From contig CM034314.1 in the NCBI GenBank assembly GCA_019925795.1, forward strand, positions 15,744,657 to 15,808,656: DNA of 64,000 nucleotides, written 5' to 3'. How positions within the stretch are numbered: the stretch's first letter is position 1; the number at the start of each line of letters is the position of its first letter. The notes below the pieces were generated by a model. It had not been told where the DNA came from. It saw only the letters and a list, made by a program, of their open reading frames with translations, and searched no databases. The translations under genes and the position numbers were made by a program. Shown piece after piece: positions 11,260 to 21,296 of the stretch. This DNA is from Dendrobium chrysotoxum (lineage: Eukaryota; Streptophyta; Magnoliopsida; Asparagales; Orchidaceae).

Positions 11260-13860
11260 ATGGGAAACCCTATTAATGAAAGTGATAAACCTACACCATT
11301 AGGAGAATACACTAGCCCTTTAGTAGTTGATGTTCATCAAAGAATTAGTAGGCTAAACATTCAGGAAAATAATTTTGAACTTAAACCTTCAGTTATTCAA
11401 ATGGTTAAAATGCACAGTTTTGGGGATCTCTTATTGATAACCTACATATTGCCCGCTTTTTAGAAATATGGGCAACACTTAAGTACAATAGAGTCTCTAA
11501 TAATTCCATTATTTTCATTTTCTTTAAGAGATAAGGCAAAATTATATTTAAATTCTTTACCCCTAGGTTCTATATTAACATGGAATAAGTTAGCCAAGGA
11601 TTTTTGCCAAGTATTTCACGCCCTAAAAAATTGCCAAGTTGAGAAATGACATTACATATTATAACCAGTTAGATGAGAAGTCAACTTATGAGGCATGAGA
11701 GAGGTTTATAAAGGAAGTTCCCACAATACACTTTATCATGATGGGTTGATTATTCAGACATTTTACCATAATTTGGTAGGTTCCCTTAATGCTATTATAG
11801 ATGCCATAGTTATAAGTTCTTTAATGTCTAAGCCCTTTAATGAAGCATATACTTTAATCAAGTACATGGCCACCAATTATTATCAATGGCCTTCTGATAG
11901 AATGAACCTTAAGAAGGTAATAAATCATATGTGTTGTCCATTTTGACCTCACAAGTCACTGCAATTTCTAGGAAACTAGATAACTTAGAAGGTTGTGTAA
12001 CCTTAGGAGAACATATGCCTTTAAAAAAATCTACATATTGAATACCTAGTGATCATAACTCATCAGATATAGAATCTCTAAATATGATGAATAAGTCAAA
12101 TAACATATATTCCAATACCTATAACCCAGAAAAAACTATCCCAATTTTAGTTGGAATAATCAACAACCCAATCTTGTAGGCACTTGAAATTCTCCTCCAC
12201 AATAGAATTTTGCTAACCTTAGACCTTTTTATCCTTCAAATTTTAATTCAAATAACCAATATAAGGACAAGAGGCCTTCCTTCAAAGATTTAGTGTTGTA
12301 GATTGGAACCCAACTTAAAGGTGAATGTGCTTCCATAAAGAACTTAGAAAAATCAGTTAGGGAAGTTAGCCTATTCCCTAAATAATAGACCTCAAGGAAT
12401 CTTACCTAGCAACAAAGGAATCAATCCTAAAGAGAAGGAGAAAGAGCAGCACAAAGTCATTAAGCTTAGATGTGTTAAGGAATTAATGGAAGTAGAAAGA
12501 AAAAAATGAACAAGGCAAGGATGTACCTAAATATGAACAAATTAAGGAAACACAAGTAGATCCCAATTTATCTCTTGAACATCCTAAACTTGACCCTACA
12601 TTAGATAAACATATTAAAAAGTTATAGATAGACCACCACCACCATTTCCATAGAGATTGCAAAAGCATAATTTGGATAAGCATTTATCTAAGTTTTTAGA
12701 GGTCTTTTAGAAGTTGAACATCAACATTTCTTTTACTGAAGCCCTTGAGTAGGTGCTTAATAATGTTAAGTTTATTAAGGACATCTTATGTAAGAAATGG
12801 ATGTTAGTTAATTATGAGACTAGTGCTCTTACTGAAAAATATAGTGTACTCTAACAAAGTAAACTTCTTGAAAAGCTAAAAAAATCTAGTAGCGTTACCA
12901 TTCCATGTGTTATAAGGGAGAATTTTAGTGGAAAGGTAATATGTGATTTATGAGCGAGCATTAAACTCATTCCTTTATCTATCTTCAAAAGACTAGACTT
13001 AGGTGAGGTATAACCCATGACTATCTCCCTGTAGTTAATTGATAGAACATTCACTTACCCGAGGAGGTGATAGAGGATGTCTAAGTTAAGGTAGACAAGT
13101 TTATCTTCCCAGTAGATTTCATTGTGTTAGATATGAAGGATGATAGGGAAATACTAATTATTTAAGGAAGACCATTTCTAGAGATAGAGAGGGATATGAT
13201 TGATGTCCAAAAAGAGGAATCAACTATGAGAGTTAAGGATGAAGAAGTAACAATAAATACTTTGAAGTCAGTGAAATTCCCAAATAGTGATAGTGAAAAC
13301 CATTATTATAGAGTCTATGTGGTAGATGATTATGTAGAGGATGCTTTAGCTGACATTTTGGACTTAGATATGTTGGATCAATTGTTGATTGAGGATGACA
13401 TAGAAGAGCTTATAAGTGATATTGCTACCCTTCTAGGAGTTAAACATTTCCCTTAAAGGCTTGAAAACTTAGATACTTCAACATTAGGTAGATCTTTGAC
13501 CATTTATTTTAGAGGCACCCATTTTAGAGCTCAAAGTGCTGCTTAATCACCTTAAGTATGTATTTTTTGGTGATTCATCAATGTTGCCAGTAATTATATT
13601 TATTGATCTGGATGAATTTCAAGATAAAGGGTTGATTGGGGTTCTTAGAAACCATTAAAAAAACTTTTGGGTGGACTATAACAATCATTCAATGAATTAG
13701 TCCATAAGTGTGCATGCATAAGATTCTATTAGATGAATATTATTAACCCAAAACTGATGCTAAAAGGAGGTTAAATCCTGCTATAAAAGAAGTAATAAAT
13801 AAGGAGATCCTTAAGTGGTTAGACACAATGTATTTTTAGGTTATCATTTATCTTATTTAT
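11260..13860 (+). pseudogene. Athila-like gag-protease-RT polyprotein relic
   Basis: The order of blocks is that of an Athila gag-pol. An open start at 11260-11463 reads '..LGEYTSPLV', then 'NNFELKPSVIQMV'. At 11550-11950 comes the capsid part ('FSLRDKAKLYLNSLP', then 'TFYHNLVG', then 'NYYQWPSDR'). At 12640-12870 comes the 'FLEVFKKLNINI' and 'NYETSALTEKYS' region. The protease follows at about 12930-13220, where the active-site block reads D-L-stop-A-S instead of D-L-G-A-S, then 'GRPFLE'. An acidic open stretch (13196-13456) precedes the first RT residues at 13480-13860, which break off before the catalytic motif. Multiple stops and frameshifts make it inactive. Integrase and 3' LTR are missing. 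Confidence 0.7.
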
Positions 13861-14740
13861 AGATATCATAGTTGGTCAGCTTGTTTAAAAAATGTTTGGG
13901 GTTTGTAGGACTTTTTCTCGACATTTTGAACTCAATTTTGGTATTATCAAGGCCAAATAGAGCCTCAACAATTAGCTTTAACTTTAGAAGTTTGGAGTAA
14001 AATATTTTTATATTTTTTGCTCTAATCGACCCACCAACTTAATGAAATACTAAAATTATGATCAAGGGCATTTTACTTAGTCCATAGTCCCGATGGGAAG
14101 TCCATGTTAAAGTCCAAGGATCATGCCTCATAATTTGTTTGAAATTATAAATTTTCATTAAGAAATTTTCAAAAAGCACCCACATATATTTTTGGACTCC
14201 ATAAGCTTTGACGACCAAAAAATAGGGGGTAACTAATACATCATCTAAAATCGCCTTGATAAGCTTGAATCTTGAGTCTAACTTGACTAAATGTCTTAAT
14301 AAGATAATCTTGACAACACCAAAATCAATAAATGTTGAGCCCAAATAGCTCCATATCAAGGGCCAGAAGTATATTTTGAAGCCTCATAATATTAACTAGA
14401 TGACCAAATAATCTCCAAATATATCATGCTTATAGTCAATCAAGTGGAAAAAAAATGAGATGAATCCAACAAGCCCAAGATCATTTGATTCTGACACCAT
14501 TTAGGCACATAAATGCTTAAGAAACACTCCATGATCAACAGAATCAATATGGGTTTTTCAATGTAAACTCCAAATTTACTCTGGATTCTCTCCATGTTTA
14601 TGGGGTATGCCACTCCCAAAAATCTTTAAATAGACCCTCAGTCTCCATATAGAGGAAGAGCTAAAATCTTGGGCAAAGACTCAAGGGAGCTCTAAGGCTT
14701 CAATAATCCTGAAAGTCCACTTGAGCACCACCACCAGTAA
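13861..14740 (+). repeat. Unnamed dispersed repeat, copy B (body)
   Basis: The part from about 14200 to 14740 aligns with copy A (5850-6420). 'gacaccatttaggcacataa' is identical in both, and the promoter-like 'tttaaatagaccctcagtctcc' then 'catatagaggaagagc' is nearly so. The first 300 bases have no counterpart that I can see. The repeat starts where the Athila RT breaks off, so it probably inserted into, or recombined with, that element. Confidence 0.6.
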
Positions 14741-15795
14741 ACCCTCACTAGTTGGCTGTCCTTGCTGGACTTTTACTGGCTTATCATCATCATATGTCCA
14801 CTCAACCACCACCATCGAAACCTCAACCTGACCGTCACTGCTAGACATCTACCTAGCCATCATCATCAAACTTTAGCCAGGAAATCACAGTTGGACCTCC
14901 ACCCGACCATCACCATCAAACCTATACTCGATCATGATCCTCAAATATATACTTAATCATTGCCACCATCTAGTCTTCATCCAATTTCCACTGTCTGACC
15001 TCCGATCAACCACCACTGCCTAAACTTTTCTTTACTTAGCCATTATCATAGAACCTTTCACCAACTATGATCCTTTAACCACTGTCACCTAACTACGACC
15101 CTTCCGACCTCTATAACTTGATTATAATTCCTCTGACCACCATCGACTGGCTGAGGTTCCTCTGACCTCAGTCACTAGACTATAATCCATCCAACCACTG
15201 TCACTCGACTATGGTCCCTAGGACCTTTATAGCTAAATAATGATCTCTCTGACAACCATCGCTTAACCACGGTCCCTCTATCCAACATTAACTGACTATG
15301 ATCCCTCCTACCATTATTGCCCGACTATGGTCCCACTGACCTCCATTACCTAACTACAATCATTTCTACCTAGGTTGCCCAATTACGATCCATTTGACCA
15401 CCGACACCTGACTATGATTAGTCCGACCTCCATCACCTGATTATGGACCCTCTAACCATTATCACCTAACTACAATCCCTTTGACCTTACTCACCAGACT
15501 TTGTTTCCTGTAACCACTATCATTATACGATTCCCCCGACCTTCATCACCCAACTACAGTTCTACAGGCCTCTGCCTAACTATAGTCCATATAACCTCTA
15601 TCGCCTGATTAGGGTCCCTTTGACCACCATCCCCTAACTAGGATCTCTTTGACCTCAATCACTCGACTATGATACCTCCACTCAACATTGCTTGATCACA
15701 GTCCCTCTGTTCTTTATTGCTGGACTACAGTCCCTCCGACCTCTATCGCTGGATTACAGACCCTACAACCTCAATTTCTCAACTATGGTCATGCA
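14741..15795 (+). repeat. Degenerate 29-bp minisatellite array B
   Basis: About 30 units follow each other at exactly 29 bases in the clearest part (15130-15490). Each unit opens with a TCYGACC-like block, continues with an ATCACC-like block and closes with GACTAYGGTCCC. Units differ at many positions, so the array is old. It is richer in C than its surroundings and has no continuous frame, because 29 is not a multiple of three. The same unit length is seen at 6660-6746 and 18640-18730. Confidence 0.75.
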
Positions 15796-16167
15796 TTAAA
15801 ATCACATCCATGCATATAATCATCAAAATAAAATACTATTTTATTTTATTTTATTAACAATATATATTAAAATTATATTATTTATCAGTTGGGCATAATT
15901 CCTCACAAAATTATCACTTAATATTTCCATGCCTTGAAGTATTATTTATCTCTACGTCAACACTCATCTTTTATAATTTATGCTATTATGTTGTTTCAAT
16001 ATATCCTCTAATTATGGGATAAGAAATTATTTATAGCCTAAGACTTACACTAATTAAATTATTTCAACTAGAGCAAACTCTGTGATTTCCTTATTTTCTT
16101 AGTTTTTATCTAAAAATCTCATGTGATCAACAGTGAAATATCCTTAGCTTATTTAATTCATATATGT
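15796..16167. other. AT-rich gap
   Basis: I see no gene, terminal repeat or tandem structure here apart from 'ttttattttattttatta' at about 15838. It separates the 29-bp array from the next Athila-like LTR. Confidence 0.4.
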
Positions 16168-17690
16168 ATGTGATAAGTGTAAATTATGTATTATTTTATC
16201 TATTTTATTTTTAGTAAAAATGTATTATTTTAGTTATTTTTATGCAGGAAAACCCCAAAATGGCAGAAAATTCTAAGGAACCTATAGCACCATGGCAACC
16301 GATGAAACAACGCCACAGCGCCACCTTCAAAACTATCGAGGCACCACAATTTGGATAAGACAGTATCGAGTTCTCTATTTGTCAGTGATGTGGTGGCAAA
16401 ACAACTAGCATCACAACATTACTAGCACTGCAGCATCAAAATGCCAGTTTGGTGGTGCTTAATAATCTATTTTTAAATACAGCTACGCCATAATTTCTCA
16501 TGCATTAGCACCATATTTTACCACTCAAGTGCCGCAACGCCCAAATGTCAGTAGCTCCATGGTGTTACAGTTGTAACTTCCAAGGGTTACACCCTTTCAA
16601 TAAAAAGACATGATTGTTCACTAACTAATTATTTCACATTAGCAAGCGCCGCAGCGGAGCACAATCTTCAGTGCGGAGGCATTGGAGCAGTTCAAGGGCA
16701 TTGCAACGTTAATCTTTCAAGCATCGCAGCACCAGATGCCTTTTAGTGTTTTTTTATAAATAGTTATGATATTATGTTTTTAAGGGAGTTCAGTCACTTG
16801 TGTAAAATTCGGTATTTTTTCATAGTACTTTTCTAGTTCCCTCTTAGAGTGAAATCTAAGGGAAGCTAGGGAAGTAAAAGATATAATCCATTGGAGAGTT
16901 AGCCTGTGTTTGTTGAAGCAACTCTACTTAAGGGAGGAGTGTACGTAGAGAAGATGCATTGATCATCTATGATGATATCACTTTCTTGTATTTTCATTCT
17001 TCATAAGTTTAATGAAAATGAATTTGCTTGTCATGTATTCAATGTCTGGCTAATTCTCTTATTTTAGATTGATGATGTAAAGAGCATGTCAAGTACTAAT
17101 GAAGACTCTTATTTTATAAATGCTAAATGATATTTTTTATTTTATTCAATTCTTTATTTAATACACATAGTTATCATATATGTAGTTAAAATATAGTGTA
17201 ATGTATAACATCGATGGAGGAATACAAGAACAACCAGAAATATTGAGATATGATGTTTGCATGCCTAGAAATATGATGTTAAATGTTCTAGGTTCTTAAG
17301 GAGATATTATAACTGAGGAAGTCAGCATATATCTTTTTTACCCCTACAAGCTCAACATATATCCTTTTTACCTCAAAACACTTTATTTAAATATTGTATA
17401 CAATATTTTTACCATTTTATTTAGTTATAGAATCTCTACACACATCATTTTTATTTTAATAGCATAATTATTGTAATTAAAGTAAATAGTAGTAGTTGGT
17501 TGCAAGTAAGCATATCTTCTTGTGGGTTCGACACTCTACTATATCATTATATTACTTGATTTGGCACATATACTTGTGCATATTAAATGGAGTTTTATTA
17601 TTTTGATATCAAAGAAAAACCTAAGCATTATTTAGGATTGATATAGCCCTAGATTTTTATACAATTCAAAAGTTTACTCTATAACTCGCA
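16168..17690 (+). mobile_element. Athila-like LTR, copy 3 (+), probably solo
   Basis: It begins TGATAAGTGTAAATTATG and follows the same order of blocks as 6748-8255, ending past 'gatatcaaagaaaaacctaagcatt'. No gag or pol of this type flanks it on either side, so it may be a solo LTR. I could not identify a target-site duplication by eye. Confidence 0.6.
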
Positions 17691-17939
17691 TCAATATGTG
17701 ATTTTTTGTATAGTGCCAAGGCGATACAATCACTTTTCTTCTACCATTGCCAATATTCTAGCACACAACATTTGAATTGACTCATCAATGTATTAGAGCC
17801 TTAGAGGTGAATAACCACTCATCAAGTTCATGTTGAAATATGATGCACATAAACAATTATAAGTTGAATTTTTTTATACATGTTAAGATTGAATTATTAA
17901 AAATTAATGAAAATAATAAAACCTGAAATTGGGGTTTAC

Positions 17940-18740
17940 TCTTGACAAGTCACCAAGAATTTTATTCAATTAAACACAAAGCTTGATGTAATATTTGAGA
18001 TAGAAATTTTCGAAATTAGATTCAAGGCCAACACAACTTCAATTTCAATGAACTCATATTATCAAACATATTAATGGGACAAGCCTAACAGTATTAGAAG
18101 TGATCTGATCCAAATCCACATGAACCAAAATTAAGCATTTAAAGCATACCTGAACATTTTTTATATTAATTGAGGGATCAAATAATATCCAAATCTTGCA
18201 TGCTTACGATTAAAAAAAGCAATTTGGCGAGAGAAATCCAACGAGACCAAGATCACTCAGTTTTGATATCTTTAAGGTAGTTAAATGTCTAAGGAATGAT
18301 CAATAACTGTTTGAATCAACATGGGTGCTTCAATATAGTGTTTTGAGCATTTAGAAAAGTTTACTAAAATGCCACCATTTTTTATATGACATGAACTTTG
18401 AATTAAAATTGAATAGAACTTAATGATCAAAAAATCAATAGCCTAGTTTGACAGTTGACCCCAACGATCACTTTTAACAATCATATCGTCTGATTGCCAC
18501 CATCCTACTACCGTCACTTGATAGCCATGATCTGATATCCATCTCTCAACTGCGGTTGCCTAACTTTTCACCATCCGACTATCATCGTTTGATTATTATT
18601 GCTCAAATTTCATTGCTTCACCAACATCTTTTGACAACCATCGCTGGACTTTCATTATCAGAACATCATCGCCTGACTTTCCTCTCTTGACCAATGTCAT
18701 CTAACCATTATATCCCTCAACTATTTCTTCGCGCAATGCA
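17940..18740 (+). repeat. Unnamed dispersed repeat, copy C, with short 29-bp array
   Basis: The body (17980-18360) shares with copies A and B 'atccaaatcttgcatgcttac', 'gagagaaatccaacgag' and 'gaatcaacatgggtgcttcaatat'. Copy C is the most diverged of the first three. From about 18470 the sequence becomes 29-bp units again. Two clear ones are 18662-18690 and 18691-18719 (approximate), beginning CAGAACATCATCGCC and TGACCAATGTCATC. Confidence 0.55.
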
Positions 18741-19313
18741 TATTAGAGACATAAAAGGCCAAACTAGTGTTCAACATTTTGTGACCTCGTCTTCTCAAGT
18801 TGAGTGGATGAACATTTTGTGATCTCGCTTTAATGATTTTTTTCCCTTTTCTTATTTTCTACTTAAAAATTTTGAAGTCTCTTGAAAATTTTTTATTATT
18901 TATTTGTGTAATAAACCTTGAAGCAAAGCTAAGAAATTAAACTCTCACTACTATCACCAATATTATAGCACACAATAATTATATTTTTGAGATTGGGATG
19001 ATGTTATTGAAAAAAGTAGTTGATTATTAATGTTATAAATAAATAATATTTGAGTGTTATGGAAGAAAAATCACTTTTCTTAGCTAAGCCAAGAAAAGAA
19101 AAGAGATGTTTCTTCCATAACATAAACATAGTGTACATAATGTCATATAAATTTTTAATTGAATCCTACTTATTTAAAGAATGTGATTTATTTGGATAAC
19201 TTTCTTTCTACTTTGTTTTCTAACCATAATCACGTTGGTCTTTGCTTAATAGTTTTCAGAATGAGTTTTAAAATTGTTTAAGTTTAGAGCAGCTATTTTA
19301 TGATCAAACTCAT
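18741..19313. other. Non-coding stretch with a short hairpin
   Basis: There is no gene. At 19056-19121 an imperfect inverted repeat pairs 'gttatggaagaaa' with 'tttcttccataac' around a purine-rich and pyrimidine-rich middle, which could be the core of a small MITE. A repeated 'aacattttgtga' occurs at 18773 and 18810. Confidence 0.45.
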
Positions 19314-19446
19314 GCTTCATTTGGGATAGCTTTCTTAATTACTACTTCTTAAAGCAGCTTTCTAGTACACAAATTTCTAGTTCACAAAAATTTTATACTA
19401 AAAAGTTGATTTAAGAAGTAGTAAGAAAGCCATTCCAAACGAAGCC
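19314..19446. mobile_element. MITE, family M, copy 1
   Basis: Terminal inverted repeats of about 50 bp: the left end reads GCTTCATTTGGGATAGCTTT and the right end is its complement, ending TTCCAAACGAAGC. Inner arms 'acttcttaaagcag' and 'ttaagaagtagtaagaaagc' continue the pairing. The same ends occur at 35453-35578 and 62708-62915. No transposase. The superfamily is not settled. Confidence 0.7.
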
Positions 19447-19791
19447 TCGGTCACACTTTTCAAAAATGTTGCTATATTCCTTTTTTTATTCTATAAATCT
19501 TGGCCTATATTTAAAAAACTACATAATAATTAATACTAACAAAGTTTTCATAAGAGCTCTTCCCCAACACCCTTTGATGTTTGGTTGCGAGGAGGGTAAG
19601 TAGGATTTAGCAAATCTTGTAAATTTGAACTCAATAAATTTTATATTGGTTAAATTTTGAAAATTTGTTGGTGTGATTGATGTTAAATCTAGCTAAACTA
19701 AAACAAACTGTTTGTCTATTTAATTCATTATTCAAAATTTCTATTATTTTGATATTTCATCATTTTTTTTTGCTTCTATAAAATTTAATTA
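19447..19791. other. AT-rich non-coding stretch
   Basis: I see no gene, terminal repeat or recognisable element. The base composition is strongly AT with T runs. Confidence 0.4.
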
Positions 19792-20665
19792 GACTATTTA
19801 AATCATAAAGAATCTATCCAACAAGAATTATTTATTAATTAATAATTTTTTAAGTTAATTAACTCATTATTTCTATTTAGATAAATTACATAAAAATAGT
19901 ATCAATTATTTAAATTAATTTTTTTATTATGGTTTATTTTATTTTATAACTAATGTATATCTCTCTAGCTTTTTAAATTAAATATTTATAGAATTAAAAT
20001 TTTTATCGAATTGAATTAAAATTATAATTATCATGATCTAATATCTTTATTAATGTTTAATTAATTAAATATATTATTTTTTATTAAAGTAAGTTATAAA
20101 TAATATTAATTTATATGAATTAATATCTAACAAATTAATAAATATTAATTATTAAGATTAGTTTACTCATTTTGAATAATCTTCTATTTAATTAATATAA
20201 GTAAATATTAATAGTTTTTAGAATTATCAAAATTTGTAAGAAAGTAATTGTGAAATAGTTGTAAAACCCCAAGCTCCCGAAATAGACTATTTAAATCATA
20301 CAGAATCCAATTAACAAATGATTTATTTATTAAGTTAATTAACTCATCATTTCTATTTAGATAAATTAAATAAAAATAGTATCAATTATATAAATTATTA
20401 TGATTTATTTTATTTTATAACTAATGTATATATATCTAGCTTTTTTTAATTATACATTATAGCTAATTAAATTTTTTATCGAATTGAAATAAAATTATAA
20501 TTAGCATAATCTAATATCTTAGTTAATTAATTAATTAATTAATTAATTAATTATTATATTTTTCATTAAAGGAAATTATAAATACTATTAATTTATATGA
20601 ATTAATGTCTAATTAATTAATGAATATTAATTATTAAGATTAATTTACTTGTTTTAAATAATTCT
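19792..20665. repeat. Direct duplication of a ~390-bp AT-rich unit
   Basis: Copy one is 19792-20181 and copy two is 20285-20665, both beginning GACTATTTAAATCATA and both ending with 'taattattaagatta' plus about 20 bases. They are clearly homologous with many small differences. In copy two, 'taat' is expanded to a perfect (TTAA)n run at about 20521-20553. A 100-bp unique spacer contains the only GC-richer word. No gene. Confidence 0.75.
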
Positions 20666-20689
20666 TATGCGATTTGCTTCTTTTCTCTC

Positions 20690-20853
20690 CATAGCCTAAG
20701 CCTTGCGGTTTGCTTTTCTCCTTTATTTTTGGGTTGCCTTCGGCTCCTTCGTCGCTGTTCGACTTCGCGCCTTCGACGACGTTCCCTTCCTGTTGGATCG
20801 GAAGTTAAGACATCTTGATCGGAAGCAACGACGGGAGCTCGCTCGCTGTGAAG
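20690..20853 (+). other. Candidate orphan 5' UTR exon
   Basis: GC content and pyrimidine content rise sharply in this stretch and then fall away. It ends CTGTGAAG at 20853 and is followed by GTAACTTTC, a good plant 5' splice site, as in a transcribed leader exon. There is no coding frame of note. The only plus-strand gene downstream is RPC6, whose coding exon starts with a strong acceptor at 34523, but 13.7 kb and a transposon nest lie between. The link is inference. Confidence 0.35.
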
Positions 20854-21177
20854 GTAACTTTCTTCCTTTCGTGCGTTCCTTCGGCCAAATCCCGTAAATC
20901 TGCCGAATCGAAGGATTTCGTAAAACCGGGATTTACCACGAAAAGAGGGAATTTTCTGTCAACCGCGGCTTCGATTTACCGTGAGATTTGGTTTTGCATT
21001 TTTGGCCGTTTGGCTGGATTTAGCTTAAATCCGCCCCAAATCCGGCCTAAATCCTGCATCCAAACAGCCCTAAGAGTTGAGCTTTCGACTTGTGCCTGAC
21101 TGTGTACCAGTTATTAGATTGGTGGTTTGCCTTCCACCAATGAAATCTGTACTTCTGCTTTCTTATATCTAGCCAGC

Positions 21178-21285
21178 GACTCACCTTGGCCTGTTGGTTG
21201 GGAATCTTGGGTTCGAGTCTTGTGTTTGCCATGTGTGTGTGTGAGTCTGCCTTAATTGGACTAAATGTCTCCAAAAAAAAAAAAA
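21178..21285 (+). mobile_element. tRNA-derived SINE with perfect target-site duplication
   Basis: An 11-bp direct repeat, ATCTAGCCAGC, occurs at 21167-21177 and 21286-21296. Between them lie an A-box-like TGGCCTGTTGG (about 21187), a B box GGTTCGAGTCT at 21210-21220, and a terminal run of A before the second repeat. This is the layout of a short plant SINE moved by a LINE. The insert is about 108 bp. Confidence 0.85.
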
Positions 21286-21296
21286 ATCTAGCCAGC

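Noticed and set aside
1..13860. Possible integrated pararetrovirus because of several reverse-transcriptase pieces
   Set aside because: LTRs, primer-binding sites, gag zinc knuckles and Ty3/Athila domain order explain them; no virus-specific domain was seen.
14762..14956. 64-codon frame rich in His, Leu and Pro
   Set aside because: It reads through the start of the 29-bp array, so it is repeat sequence.
14741..15795. A 29-bp periodicity, the length of many CRISPR repeats
   Set aside because: Units are contiguous without spacers, heavily diverged, and sit in plant nuclear DNA next to retroelements.
21210..21220. B-box GGTTCGAGTCT as a tRNA gene
   Set aside because: No acceptor stem or anticodon arm can be folded; the duplication and A tail identify a SINE.
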